DNA of 64,000 nt from Macropodus opercularis. Taxonomy: Eukaryota > Chordata > Actinopteri > Anabantiformes > Osphronemidae. Position numbers and translations under genes: made by a program. The notes under the pieces were generated by a model that was not told the origin of the DNA, searched no databases, and was given only the letters and a program-made list of their open reading frames with translations. Positions within the stretch are counted from its first letter, which is position 1; every line of letters starts with the position of its first letter. Shown here in pieces: positions 24,796-39,410 of this stretch. The DNA is taken from contig CM061094.1 in assembly GCA_030770545.1 (NCBI GenBank), forward strand, positions 1 to 64,000. The letters run 5' to 3'.

Positions 24796-27700
24796 CACCT
24801 ATCCTCCGATAAGTGGGCGAATTCTTTGTCCCTTCCGGAACACAAACAACACAGTAACAATCATTTGAACAAGTGTTTCAATGAATGGCTGACAACTGAC
24901 CTGTCTCCTAAGGAACTGACTCAATTAAACCACCAATCCTACGATTGGTAGAAAACTGTTCTGTCTCCTGAGGAAGTCAGGTCTAGAGGTCAGAGGCATC
25001 TGAAACACCAAACCTATGATTGGTGAAACACTGTTTTGTCTCCTGAGGAACTCAACTCACAGAGACATAGTCAATGAAATCACGAAACCTACGATTGGTG
25101 GACAAATGCCGTGTCACTTGTGGAACACAAATAGCACAGTCAAAATCAATTGAAACACCGATCCAATGATTGCTTTATGACTGACCTGTCTCCTACGGAA
25201 CCGAGTCAGTTGAACCACCAATCCTACCATTGCTGGACAACTGTCCTGTCTCCTAAGGAAGTCAGGTCAAGAAGTCAGAGGTATCTGAACCACCAATCCT
25301 ACGACTGGTGGACCACTGCTCTGTCTCCTGAGGAAGTCAGGTCTAGAGGTCAGAGGCATCTGAAACACCAAACCTATGATTGGTGAAACACTGTTTTGTC
25401 TCCTGAGGAACTCAACTCACAGAGACATAGTCAATGAAATCACGAAACCTACGATTGGTGAAACACTGTTTTGTCTCCTGAGGAACTCAACTCACAGAGA
25501 CATAGTCAATGAAATCACAAAACCTACGATTGGTGGACAAATGCAGTGTCACTTGTGGAACACAAATAGCACAGTCAAATTCAATTGAAACACCGATCCA
25601 ATGATTGCTTTATGACTGACCTGTCTCCTACGGAACCAAGTCTGTTGACCCACCAATCCTACGATTGCTGGACAACCGTTCTGTCTGCCGAGGAAGTCAG
25701 AGGTATCTGAACCACCAATCCTACGACTGGTGGACCACTGCTCTTTAACCTGAGGAACACAAGGAATAGAGCCAGAGACATTTCACCCACCAACTCAATG
25801 ACTGGAGAACAACTGCTCTGCTCACTCTGTAACTCAGGTCAAGTAGTAGGCGTCAATGGAACCACCGACGACTGCTCTGTACCTTGACAAACTCAAAAAC
25901 AACAAAGCGTTATTAAAAACACCTATCCTCCGATAGGTGGGCGAATGCTTTGTCCCTTCCGGAACACAAACAACACAGTAACAATCATTTGAACAAGTGT
26001 TTCAATGAATGGCTGACAACTGACCTGTCTCCTAAGGAACGGACTCAATTGAACCACCAATCCTACGATTGGTAGACAACTGTTCTGTCTCCTGAGGAAG
26101 TCAGGTCTAGAAGTCAGAGGCATCTGAAACACCAAACCTATGATTGGTGAAACATTGTTTTGTCTCCTGAGGAACTCAACTCACAGAGACATAGTCAATG
26201 AAATCACGAAACCTACGATTGGTGGACAAATGCCGTGTCACTTGTGGAACACAAATAGCACAGTCAAATTCAATTGAAACACCGATCCAATGATTGCTTT
26301 ATGACTGACCTGTCTCCTACGGAACCGAGTCAGTTGAACCACCAATCCTACGATTGCTGGACAACTGTCCTGTCTCCTAAGGAAGTCAGGTCAAGAAGTC
26401 AGAGGTATCTGAACCACCAATCCTACGACTGGTGGACCACTGCTCTGTCTCCTGAGGAAGTCAGGTCTAGAGGTCAGAGGCATCTGAAACACCAAACCTA
26501 TGATTGGTGAAACACTGTTTTGTCTCCCAAGGAACTCAACTCACAGAGACATAGTCAATGAAATCACGAAACCTACGATTGGTGAAACACTGTTTTGTCT
26601 CCTGAGGAACTCAACTCACAGAGACATAGTCAATGAAATCACGAAACCTACGATTGGTGGACAAATGCCGTGTCACTTGTGGAACACAAATAGCACAGTC
26701 AAATTCCATTGAAACACCGATCCAATGATTGCTTTATGACTGACCTGTCTCCTACGGAACCGAGTCAGTTGACCCACCAAACCTACGATTGCTGGACAAC
26801 CGTTCTGTCTGCCGAGGAAGTCAGGTCAAGAAGTCAGAGGTATCTGAACCACCAATCCTACGACTGGTGGACCACTGCTCTATAACCTGAGGAACACAAG
26901 GAATAGAGCCAGAGACATTTCACCCACCAACTCAATGACTGGAGAACAACTGCTCTGCTCCCTCTGTAACTCAGGTCAAGTAGTAGGCGTCAATGGAACC
27001 ACAGACGACTGCTCTGTACCTTGACAAACTCAAAAACAACAAAGCGTTATTAAAAACACCTATCCTCCGATAGGTGGGCGAATGCTTTGTCCCTTCCGGA
27101 ACACAAACAACACAGTAACAATCATTTGAACAAGTGTTTCAATGAATGGCTGACAACTGACCTGTCTCCTAAGGAACTGACTCAATTAAACCACCAATCC
27201 TACGATTGGTAGAAAACTGTTCTGTCTCCTGAGGAAGTCAGGTCTAGAGGTCAGAGGCATCTGAAACACCAAACCTATGATTGGTGAAACACTGTTTTGT
27301 CTCCTGAGGAACTCAACTCACAGAGACATAGTCAATGAAATCACGAAACCTACGATTGGTGAAACACTGTTTTGTCTCCTGAGGAACTCAACTCACAGAG
27401 ACATAGTCAATGAAATCACGAAACCTACGATTGGTGGACAAATGCCGTGTCACTTGTGGAACACAAATAGCACAGTCAAATTCCATTGAAACACCGATCC
27501 AATGATTGCTTTATGACTGACCTGTCTCCTACGGAACCGAGTCAGTTGACCCACCAAACCTACGATTGCTGGACAACCGTTCTGTCTGCCGAGGAAGTCA
27601 GGTCAAGAAGTCAGAGGTATCTGAACCACCAATCCTACGACTGGTGGACCACTGCTCTATAACCTGAGGAACACAAGGAATAGAGCCAGAGACATTTCAC

Positions 27701-29796
27701 CCACCAACTCAATGACTGGAGAACAACTGCTCTGCTCCCTCTGTAACTCAGGTCAAGTAGTAGGCGTCAATGGAACCACAGACGACTGCTCTGTACCTTG
27801 ACAAACTCAAAAACAACAAAGCGTTATTAAAAACACCTATCCTCCGATAGGTGGGCGAATGCTTTGTCCCTTCCGGAACACAAACAACACAGTAACAATC
27901 ATTTGAACAAGTGTTTCAATGAATGGCTGACAACTGACCTGTCTCCTAAGGAACTGACTCAATTAAACCACCAATCCTACGATTGGTAGAAAACTGTTCT
28001 GTCTCCTGAGGAAGTCAGGTCTAGAGGTCAGAGGCATCTGAAACACCAAACCTATGATTGGTGAAACACTGTTTTGTCTCCTGAGGAACTCAACTCACAG
28101 AGACATAGTCAATGAAATCACGAAACCTACGATTGGTGAAACACTGTTTTGTCTCCTGAGGAACTCAACTCACAGAGACATAGTCAATGAAATCACGAAA
28201 CCTACGATTGGTGAAACACTGTTTTGTCTCCTGAGGAACTCAACTCACAGAGACATAGTCAATGAAATCACGAAACCTACGATTGGTGGACAAATGCCGT
28301 GTCACTTGTGGAACACAAATAGCACAGTCAAATTCAATTGAAACACCAATCCAATGATTGCTTTATGACTGACCTGTCTCCTACGGAACCAAGTCTGTTG
28401 ACCCACCAATCCTACGATTGCTGGACAACCGTTCTGTCTGCCGAGGAAGTCAGAGGTATCTGAACCACCAATCCTACGACTGGTGGACCACTGCTCTTTA
28501 ACCTGAGGAACACAAGGAATAGAGCCAGAGACATTTCACCCACCAACTCAATGACTGGAGAACAACTGCTCTGCTCACTCTGTAACTCAGGTCAAGTAGT
28601 AGGCGTCAATGGAACCACCGACGACTGCTCTGTACCTTGACAAACTCAAAAACAACAAAGCGTTATTAAAAACACCTATCCTCCGATAGGTGGGCGAATG
28701 CTTTGTCCCTTCCGGAACACAAACAACACAGTAACAATCATTTGAACAAGTGTTTCAATGAATGGCTGACAACTGACCTGTCTCCTAAGGAACGGACTCA
28801 ATTGAACCACCAATCCTACGATTGGTAGACAACTGTTCTGTCTCCTGAGGAAGTCAGGTCTAGAAGTCAGAGGCATCTGAAACACCAAACCTATGATTGG
28901 TGAAACATTGTTTTGTCTCCTGAGGAACTCAACTCACAGAGACATAGTCAATGAAATCACGAAACCTACGATTGGTGGACAAATGCCGTGTCACTTGTGG
29001 AACACAAATAGCACAGTCAAATTCCATTGAAACACCGATCCAATGATTGCTTTATGACTGACCTGTCTCCTACGGAACCGAGTCAGTTGAACCACCAATC
29101 CTACGATTGCTGGACAACTGTCCTGTCTCCTAAGGAAGTCAGGTCAAGAAGTCAGAGGTATCTGAACCACCAATCCTACGACTGGTGGACCACTGCTCTG
29201 TCTCCTGAGGAAGTCAGGTCTAGAGGTCAGAGGCATCTGAAACACCAAACCTATGATTGGTGAAACACTGTTTTGTCTCCCAAGGAACTCAACTCACAGA
29301 GACATAGTCAATGAAATCACGAAACCTACGATTGGTGAAACACTGTTTTGTCTCCTGAGGAACTCAACTCACAGAGACATAGTCAATGAAATCACAAAAC
29401 CTACGATTGGTGGACAAATGCAGTGTCACTTGTGGAACACAAATAGCACAGTCAAATTCAATTGAAACACCGATCCAATGATTGCTTTATGACTGACCTG
29501 TCTCCTACGGAACCAAGTCTGTTGACCCACCAATCCTACGATTGCTGGACAACCGTTCTGTCTGCCGAGGAAGTCAGAGGTATCTGAACCACCAATCCTA
29601 CGACTGGTGGACCACTGCTCTTTAACCTGAGGAACACAAGGAATAGAGCCAGAGACATTTCACCCACCAACTCAATGACTGGAGAACAACTGCTCTGCTC
29701 ACTCTGTAACTCAGGTCAAGTAGTAGGCGTCAATGGAACCACCGACGACTGCTCTGTACCTTGACAAACTCAAAAACAACAAAGCGTTATTAAAAA
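24796..29796. repeat. Satellite block: 1124, 1137, 777, 839, 1124
   Basis: Units start at 24796, 25920, 27057, 27834 and 28673. From 25920 on, five successive landmarks (to 29797) are of the GATAGGTG type, unlike the alternating block before it. The 839-bp unit is the 13-bp-deleted form with a triple 75-bp tandem. Confidence 0.9.
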
Positions 29797-31275
29797 CACC
29801 TATCCTCCGATAGGTGGGCGAATGCTTTGTCCCTTCCGGAACACAAACAACACAGTAACAATCATTTGAACAAGTGTTTCAATGAATGGCTGACAACTGA
29901 CCTGTCTCCTAAGGAACGGACTCAATTGAACCACCAATCCTACGATTGGTAGACAACTGTTCTGTCTCCTGAGGAAGTCAGGTCTAGAAGTCAGAGGCAT
30001 CTGAAACACCAAACCTATGATTGGTGAAACATTGTTTTGTCTCCTGAGGAACTCAACTCACAGAGACATAGTCAATGAAATCACGAAACCTACGATTGGT
30101 GGACAAATGCCGTGTCACTTGTGGAACACAAATAGCACAGTCAAATTCAATTGAAACACCGATCCAATGATTGCTTTATGACTGACCTGTCTCCTACGGA
30201 ACCGAGTCAGTTGACCCACCAAACCTACGATTGCTGGACAACCGTTCTGTCTGCCGAGGAAGTCAGGTCAAGAAGTCAGAGGTATCTGAACCACCAATCC
30301 TACGACTGGTGGACCACTGCTCTATAACCTGAGGAACACAAGGAATAGAGCCAGAGACATTTCACCCACCAACTCAATGACTGGAGAACAACTGCTCTGC
30401 TCCCTCTGTAACTCAGGTCAAGTAGTAGGCGTCAATGGAACCACAGACGACTGCTCTGTACCTTGACAAACTCAAAAACAACAAAGCGTTATTAAAAACA
30501 CCTATCCTCCGATAAGTGGGCGAATTCTTTGTCCCTTCCGGAACACAAACAACACAGTAACAATCATTTGAACAAGTGTTTCAATGAATGGCTGACAACT
30601 GACCTGTCTCCTAAGGAACTGACTCAATTAAACCACCAATCCTACGATTGGTAGAAAACTGTTCTGTCTCCTGAGGAAGTCAGGTCTAGAGGTCAGAGGC
30701 ATCTGAGACACCAAACCTATGATTGGTGAAACACTGTTTTGTCTCCTGAGGAACTCAACTCACAGAGACATAGTCAATGAAATCACGAAACCTACGATTG
30801 GTGAAACACTGTTTTGTCTCCTGAGGAACTCAACTCACAGAGACATAGTCAATGAAATCACGAAACCTACGATTGGTGGACAAATGCCGTGTCACTTGTG
30901 GAACACAAATAGCACAGTCAAATTCCATTGAAACACCGATCCAATGATTGCTTTATGACTGACCTGTCTCCTACGGAACCGAGTCAGTTGACACACCAAA
31001 CCTACGATTGCTGGACAACCGTTCTGTCTGCCGAGGAACTCAGGTCAAGAAGTCAGAGGTATCTGAACCACCAATCCTACGACTGGTGGACCACTGCTCT
31101 ATAACCTGAGGAACACAAGGAATAGAGCCAGAGACATTTCACCCACCAACTCAATGACTGGAGAACAACTCCTCTGCTCCCTCTGTAACTCAGGTCAAGT
31201 AGTAGGCGTCAATGGAACCACAGACGACTGCTCTGTACCTTGACAAACTCAAAAACAACAAAGCGTTATTAAAAA
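29797..31275. repeat. Satellite block: 702, 777
   Basis: Units start at 29797 and 30499 and recur at 60363 and 61065 (offset 30566). They lead into the long cassette in both places. Confidence 0.9.
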
Positions 31276-34059
31276 CACCTATCCTCCGATAAGTGGGCGA
31301 ATTCTTTGTCCCTTCCGGAACACAAACAACACAGTAACAATCATTTGAACAAGTGTTTCAATGAATGGCTGACAACTGACCTGTCTCCTAAGGAACTGAC
31401 TCAATTAAACCACCAATCCTACGATTGGTAGAAAACTGTTCTGTCTCCTGAGGAAGTCAGGTCTAGAGGTCAGAGGCATCTGAAACACCAAACCTAGGAT
31501 TGGTGAAACACTGTTTTGTCTCCTGAGGAACTCAACTCATAGAGACATAGTCAATGAAATCACGAAACCTACGATTGGTGAAACACTGTTTTGTCTCCTG
31601 AGGAACTCAACTCACAGAGACATAGTCAATGAAATCACGAAACCTACGATTGGTGGACAAATGCCGTGTCACTTGTGGAACACAAATAGCACAGTCAAAT
31701 TCAATTGAAACACCGATCCAATGATTGCTTTATGACTGACCTGTCTCCTACGGAACCGAGTCAGTTGAACCACCAATCCTACGATTGCTGGACAACTGTC
31801 CTGTCTCCTAAGGAAGTCAGGTCAAGAAGTCAGAGGTATCTGAACCACCAATCCTACGACTGGTGGACCACTGCTCTGTCTCCTGAGGAAGTCAGGTCTA
31901 GAGGTCAGAGGCATCTGAAACACCAAACCTATGATTGGTGAAACACTGTTTTGTCTCCCAAGGAACTCAACTCACAGAGACATAGTCAATGAAATCACGA
32001 AACCTACGATTGGTGAAACACTGTTTTGTCTCCTGAGGAACTCAACTCACAGAGACATAGTCAATGAAATCACGAAACCTACGATTGGTGGACAAATGCC
32101 GTGTCACTTGTGGAACACAAATAGCACAGTCAAATTCAATTGAAACACCGATCCAATGATTGCTTTATGACTGACCTGTCTCCTACGGAACCGAGTCAGT
32201 TGAACCACCAATCCTACGATTGCTGGACAACTGTCCTGTCTCCTAAGGAAGTCAGGTCAAGAAGTCAGAGGTATCTGAACCACCAATCCTACGACTGGTG
32301 GACCACTGCTCTGTCTCCTGAGGAAGTCAGGTCTAGAGGTCAGAGGCATCTGAAACACCAAACCTATGATTGGTGAAACAATGTTTTGTCTCCCAAGGAA
32401 CTCAACTCACAGAGACATAGTCAATGAAATCACGAAACCTACGATTGGTGAAACACTGTTTTGTCTCCTGAGGAACTCAACTCACAGAGACATAGTCAAT
32501 GAAATCACGAAACCTACGATTGGTGGACAAATGCCGTGTCACTTGTGGAACACAAATAGCACAGTCAAATTCAATTGAAACACCGATCCAATGATTGCTT
32601 TATGACTGACCTGTCTCCTACGGAACCGAGTCAGTTGACCCAACAATCCTACGATTGCTGGACAACCGTTCTGCCTGCCGAGGAAGTCAGGTCAAAAAGT
32701 CAGAGGTATCTGAACCACCAATCCTACGACTGGTGGACCACTGCTCTGTCTCCTGAGGAAGTCAGGTCTAGAGGTCAGAGGCATCTGAAACACCAAACCT
32801 ATGATTGGTGAAACATTGTTTTGTCTCCTGAGGAACTCAACTCACAGAGACATAGTCAATGAAATCACGAAACCTACGATTGGTGAAACACTGTTTTGTC
32901 TCCTGAGGAACTCAACTCACAGAGACATAGTCAATGAAATCACGAAACCTACGATTGGTGGACAAATGCCGTGTCACTTGTGGAACACAAATAGCACAGT
33001 CAAATTCCATTGAAACACCGATCCAATGATTGCTTTATGACTGACCTGTCTCCTACGGAACCGAGTCAGTTGACCAAACAATCCTACGATTGCTGGACAA
33101 CCGTTCTGCCTGCCGAGGAAGTCAGGTCAAAAAGTCAGAGGTATCTGAACCACCAATCCTACGACTGGTGGACCACTGCTCTATAACCTGAGGAACACAA
33201 GGAATAGAGCCAGAGACATTTCACCCACCAACTCAATGACTGGAGAACAACTGCTCTGCTCCCTCTGTAACTCAGGTCAAGTAGTAGGCGTCAATGGAAC
33301 CACAGACGACTGCTCTGTACCTTGACAAACTCAAAAACAACAAAGCGTTATTAAAAACACCTATCCTCCGATAGGTGGGCGAATGCTTTGTCCCTTCCGG
33401 AACACAAACAACACAGTAACAATCATTTGAACAAGTGTTTCAATGAATGGCTGACAACTGACCTGTCTCCTAAGGAACGGACTCAATTGAACCACCAATC
33501 CTACGATTGGTAGACAACTGTTCTGTCTCCTGAGGAAGTCAGATCTAGAAGTCAGAGGCATCTGAAACACCAAACCTATGATTGGTGAAACATTGTTTTG
33601 TCTCCTGAGGAACTCAACTCACAGAGACATAGTCAATGAAATCACGAAACCTACGATTGGTGGACAAATGCCGTGTCACTTGTGGAACACAAATAGCACA
33701 GTCAAATTCCATTGAAACACCGATCCAATGATTGCTTTATGACTGACCTGTCTCCTACGGAACCGAGTCAGTTGACCCACCAAACCTACGATTGCTGGAC
33801 AACCGTTCTGTCTGCCGAGGAAGTCAGGTCAAGAAGTCAGAGGTATCTGAACCACCAATCCTACGACTGGTGGACCACTGCTCTATAACCTGAGGAACAC
33901 AAGGAATAGAGCCAGAGACATTTCACCCACCAACTCAATGACTGGAGAACAACTGCTCTGCTCCCTCTGTAACTCAGGTCAAGTAGTAGGCGTCAATGGA
34001 ACCACAGACGACTGCTCTGTACCTTGACAAACTCAAAAACAACAAAGCGTTATTAAAAA
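31276..34059. repeat. Long cassette copy 3: 2082 + 702
   Basis: The long unit has three 435-bp modules rather than two. CTCATAGAGACATAG is near 31537 and AGATCT near 33540. In this copy one CCTATGATTGG has become CCTAGGATTGG near 31495, removing an ATG and so closing one of the recurrent open frames. Confidence 0.9.
31705..33009. repeat. Triple tandem of the 435-bp module
   Basis: Copies at 31705-32139, 32140-32574 and 32575-33009, each opening GAAACACCGATCCAATGATTG after a shared CAATT. The third copy is the diverged one (TTGACCCAACAATCC, CTGCCTGCCGAGG, GTCAAAAAGTC). Another triple is at 62271-63575. Doubles are at 9895-10764, 17595-18464 and 43487-44356. Single copies account for the 1124-, 1137- and 1199-bp units. 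Confidence 0.9.
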
Positions 34060-36465
34060 CACCTATCCTCCGATAGGTGGGCGAATGCTTTGTCCCTTCC
34101 GGAACACAAACAACACAGTAACAATCATTTGAACAAGTGTTTCAATGAATGGCTGACAACTGACCTGTCTCCTAAGGAACGGACTCAATTGAACCACCAA
34201 TCCTACGATTGGTAGAAAACTGTTCTGTCTCCTGAGGAAGTCAGGTCTAGAGGTCAGAGGCATCTGAAACACCAAACCTATGATTGGTGAAACACTGTTT
34301 TGTCTCCTGAGGAACTCAACTCACAGAGACATAGTCAATGAAATCACGAAACCTACGATTGGTGAAACACTGTTTTGTCTCCTGAGGAACTCAACTCACA
34401 GAGACATAGTCAATGAAATCACGAAACCTACGATTGGTGGACAAATGCCGTGTCACTTGTGGAACACAAATAGCACAGTCAAATTCAATTGAAACACCGA
34501 TCCAATGATTGCTTTATGACTGACCTGTCTCCTACGGAACCGAGTCAGTTGACCCACCAAACCTACGATTGCTGGACAACCGTTCTGTCTGCCGAGGAAG
34601 TCAGGTCAAGAAGTCAGAGGTATCTGAACCACCAATCCTACGACTGGTGGACCACTGCTCTATAACCTGAGGAACACAAGGAATAGAGCCAGAGACATTT
34701 CACCCACCAACTTAATGACTGGAGAACAACTGCTCTGCTCCCTCTGTAACTCAGGTCAAGTAGTAGGCGTCAATGGAACCACAGACGACTGCTCTGTACC
34801 TTGACAAACTCAAAAACAACAAAGCGTTATTAAAAACACCTATCCTCCGATAGGTGGGCGAATGCTTTGTCCCTTCCGGAACACAAACAACACAGTAACA
34901 ATCATTTGAACAAGTGTTTCAATGAATGGCTGACAACTGACCTGTCTCCTAAGGAACTGACTCAATTAAACCACCAATCCTACGATTGGTAGAAAACTGT
35001 TCTGTCTCCTGAGGAAGTCAGGTCTAGAGGTCAGAGGCATCTGAAACACCAAACCTATGATTGGTGAAACACTGTTTTGTCTCCTGAGGAACTCAACTCA
35101 CAGAGACATAGTCAATGAAATCACGAAACCTACGATTGGTGAAACACTGTTTTGTCTCCTGAGGAACTCAACTCACAGAGACATAGTCAATGAAATCACG
35201 AAACCTACGATTGGTGAAACACTGTTTTGTCTCCTGAGGAACTCAACTCACAGAGACATAGTCAATGAAATCACGAAACCTACGATTGGTGGACAAATGC
35301 CGTGTCACTTGTGGAACACAAATAGCACAGTCAAATTCCATTGAAACACCGATCCAATGATTGCTTTATGACTGACCTGTCTCCTACGGAACCGAGTCAG
35401 TTGACCCACCAAACCTACGATTGCTGGACAACCGTTCTGTCTGCCGAGGAAGTCAGGTCAAGAAGTCAGAGGTATCTGAACCACCAATCCTACGACTGGT
35501 GGACCACTGCTCTATAACCTGAGGAACACAAGGAATAGAGCCAGAGACATTTCACCCACCAACTCAATGACTGGAGAACAACTGCTCTGCTCCCTCTGTA
35601 ACTCAGGTCAAGTAGTAGGCGTCAATGGAACCACAGACGACTGCTCTGTACCTTGACAAACTCAAAAACAACAAAGCGATATTGAAAACACCTATCCTCC
35701 GATAAGTGGGCGAATTCTTTGTCCCTTCCGGAACACAAACAACACAGTAACAATCATTTGAACAAGTGTTTCAATGAATGGCTGACAACTGACCTGTCTC
35801 CTAAGGAACTGACTCAATTAAACCACCAATCCTACGATTGGTAGAAAACTGTTCTGTCTCCTGAGGAAGTCAGGTCTAGAGGTCAGAGGCATCTGAAACA
35901 CCAAACCTATGATTGGTGAAACACTGTTTTGTCTCCTGAGGAACTCAACTCACAGAGACATAGTCAATGAAATCACGAAACCTACGATTGGTGAAACACT
36001 GTTTTTTCTCCTGAGGAACTCAACTCACAGAGACATAGTCAATGAAATCACGAAACCTACGATTGGTGGACAAATGCCGTGTCACTTGTGGAACAAAAAT
36101 AGCACAGTCAAATTCCATTGAAACACCGATCCAATGATTGCTTTATGACTGACCTGTCTCCTACGGAACCGAGTCAGTTGACCCACCAAACCTACGATTG
36201 CTGGACAACCGTTCTGTCTGCCGAGGAAGTCAGGTCAAGAAGTCAGAGGTATCTGAACCACCAATCCTACGACTGGTGGACCACTGCTCTATAACCTGAG
36301 GAACACAAGGAATAGAGCCAGAGACATTTCACCCACCAACTCAATGACTGGAGAACAACTGCTCTGCTCACTCTGTAACTCAGGTCAAGTAGTAGGCGTC
36401 AATGGAACCACCGACGACTGCTCTGTACCTTGACAAACTCAAAAAAAACAAAGCGTTATTAAAAA
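34060..36465. repeat. Satellite block: 777, 852, 777
   Basis: Units start at 34060, 34837 and 35689. It is the counterpart of 11815-14220 (offset 22245). The 35689 unit has GATATTGAAAACACC just before its landmark, one base beyond the ATTGAAAACACC variant of its partner. Confidence 0.9.
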
Positions 36466-39410
36466 CACCTATCCTCCGATAGGTGGGCGAATGCTTTGTC
36501 CCTTCCGGAACACAAACAACACAGTAACAATCATTTGAACAAGTGTTTCAATGAATGGCTGACAACTGACCTGTCTCCTAAGGAACGGACTCAATTGAAC
36601 CACCAATCTTACGATTGGTAGACAACTGTTCTGTCTCCTGAGGAAGTCAGGTCTAGAAGTCAGAGGCATCTGAAACACCAAACCTATGATTGGTGAAACA
36701 TTGTTTTGTCTCCTGAGGAACTCAACTCACAGAGACATAGTCAATGAAATCACGAAACCTACGATTGGTGGACAAATGCCGTGTCACTTGTGGAACACAA
36801 ATAGCACAGTCAAATTCCATTGAAACACCGATCCAATGATTGCTTTATGACTGACCTGTCTCCTACGGAACCGAGTCAGTTGACCCACCAAACCTACGAT
36901 TGCTGGACAACCGTTCTGTCTGCCGAGGAAGTCAGGTCAAGAAGTCAGAGGTATCTGAACCACCAATCCTACGACTGGTGGACCACTGCTCTATAACCTG
37001 AGGAACACAAGGAATAGAGCCAGAGACATTTCACCCACCAACTCAATGACTGGAGAACAACTGCTCTGCTCCCTCTGTAACTCAGGTCAAGTAGTAGGCG
37101 TCAATGGAACCACAGACGACTGCTCTGTACCTTGACAAACTCAAAAACAACAAAGCGTTATTAAAAACACCTATCCTCCGATAAGTGGGCGAATTCTTTG
37201 TCCCTTCCGGAACACAAACAACACAGTAACAATCATTTGAACAAGTGTTTAAATGAATGGCTGACAACTGACCTGTCTCCTAAGGAACTGACTCAATTGA
37301 ACCACCAATCCTACGATTGGTAGAAAACTGTTCTGTCTCCTGAGGAAGTCAGGTCTAGAGGTCAGAGGCATCGGAAACACCACACCTATGATTGGTGAAA
37401 CACTGTTTTGTCTCCTGAGGAACTCAACTCACAGAGACATAGTCAATGAAATCACGAAACCTACGATTGGTGAAACACTGTTTTGTCTCCTGAGGAACTC
37501 AACTCACAGAGACATAGTCAATGAAATCACGAAACCTACGATTGGTGGACAAATGCCGTGTCACTTGTGGAACACAAATAGCACAGTCAAATTCAATTGA
37601 AACACCGATCCAATGATTGCTTTATGACTGACCTGTCTCCTACGGAACCGAGTCAGTTGACCCACCAAACCTACGATTGCTGGACAACCGTTCTGTCTGC
37701 CGATGAAGTCAGGTCAAGAAGTCAGAGGTATCTGAACCACCAATCCTACGACTGGTGGACCACTGCTCTATAACCTGAGGAACACAAGGAATAGAGCCAG
37801 AGACATTTCACCCACCAACTCAATGACTAGAGAACAACTGCTCTGCTCCCTCTGTAACTCAGGTCAAGTAGTAGGCGTCAATGGAACCACAGACGACTGC
37901 TCTGTACCTTGACAAACTCAAAAACAACAAAGCGTTATTAAAAACACCTATCCTCCGATAAGTGGGCGAATTCTTTGTCCCTTCCGGAACACAAACAACA
38001 CAGTAACAATCATTTGAACAAGTGTTTCAATGAATGGCTGACAACTGACCTGTCTCCTAAGGAACTGACTCAATTGAACCACCAATCCTACGATTGGTAG
38101 AAAACTGTTCTGTCTCCTGAGGAAGTCAGGTCTAGAGGTCAGAGGCATCTGAAACACCAAACCTATGATTGGTGAAACACTGTTTTGTCTCCTGAGGAAC
38201 TCAACTCACAGAGACATAGTCAATGAAATCACGAAACCTACGATTGGTGGACAAATGCCGTGTCACTTGTGGAACACAAATAGCACAGTCAAATTCAATT
38301 GAAACACCAATCCAATGATTGCTTTATGACTGACCTGTCTCCTACGGAACCAAGTCTGTTGACCCACCAATCCTACGATTGCTGGACAACCGTTCTGTCT
38401 GCCGAGGAAGTCAGAGGTATCTGAACCACCAATCCTACGACTGGTGGACCACTGCTCTTTAACCTGAGGAACACAAGGAATAGAGCCAGAGACATTTCAC
38501 CCACCAACTCAATGACTGGAGAACAACTGCTCTGCTCACTCTGTAACTCAGGTCAAGTAGTAGGCGTCAATGGAACCACCGACGACTGCTCTGTAACTTG
38601 ACAAACTCAAAAACAACAAAGCGTTATTAAAAACACCTATCCTCCGATAGGTGGGCGAATGCTTTGTCCCTTCCGGAACACAAACAACACAGTAACAATC
38701 ATTTGAACAAGTGTTTCAATGAATGGCTGACAACTGACCTGTCTCCTAAGGAACTGACTCAATTGAACCACCAATCCTACGATTGGTAGACAACTGTTCT
38801 GTCTCCTGAGGAAGTCAGGTCTAGAAGTCAGAGGCATCTGAAACACCAAACCTATGATTGGTGAAACATTGTTTTGTCTCCTGAGGAACTCAACTCACAG
38901 AGACATAGTCAATGAAATCACGAAACCTACGATTGGTGAAACACTGTTTTGTCTCCTGAGGAACTCAACTCACAGAGACATAGTCAATGAAATCACAAAA
39001 CCTACGATTGGTGGACAAATGCCGTGTCACTTGTGGAACACAAATAGCACAGTCAAATTCCATTGAAACACCGATCCAATGATTGCTTTATGACTGACCT
39101 GTCTCCTACGGAACCGAGTCAGTTGACCAAACAATCCTACGATTGCTGGACAACCGTTCTGCCTGCCGAGGAAGTCAGGTCAAGAAGTCAGAGGTATCTG
39201 AACCACCAATCCTACGACTGGTGGACCACTGCTCTATAACCTGAGGAACACAAGGAATAGAGCCAGAGACATTTCACCCACCAACTCAATGACTGGAGAA
39301 CAACTGCTCTGCTCACTCTGTAACTCAGGTCAAGTAGTAGGCGTCAATGGAACCACCGACGACTGCTCTGTACCTTGACAAACTCAAAAAAAACAAAGCG
39401 TTATTAAAAA
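36466..39410. repeat. 2945-bp tandem duplication, copy 1: 702, 777, 689, 777
   Basis: Units start at 36466, 37168, 37945 and 38634. Private variants shared with copy 2 at exactly +2945 include the eight-A run (36441-36448), CAATCTTACGATTGG near 36604, GTGTTTAAATG near 37248, CATCGGAAACACC near 37370 and ACTAGAGAAC near 37827. Confidence 0.9.
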
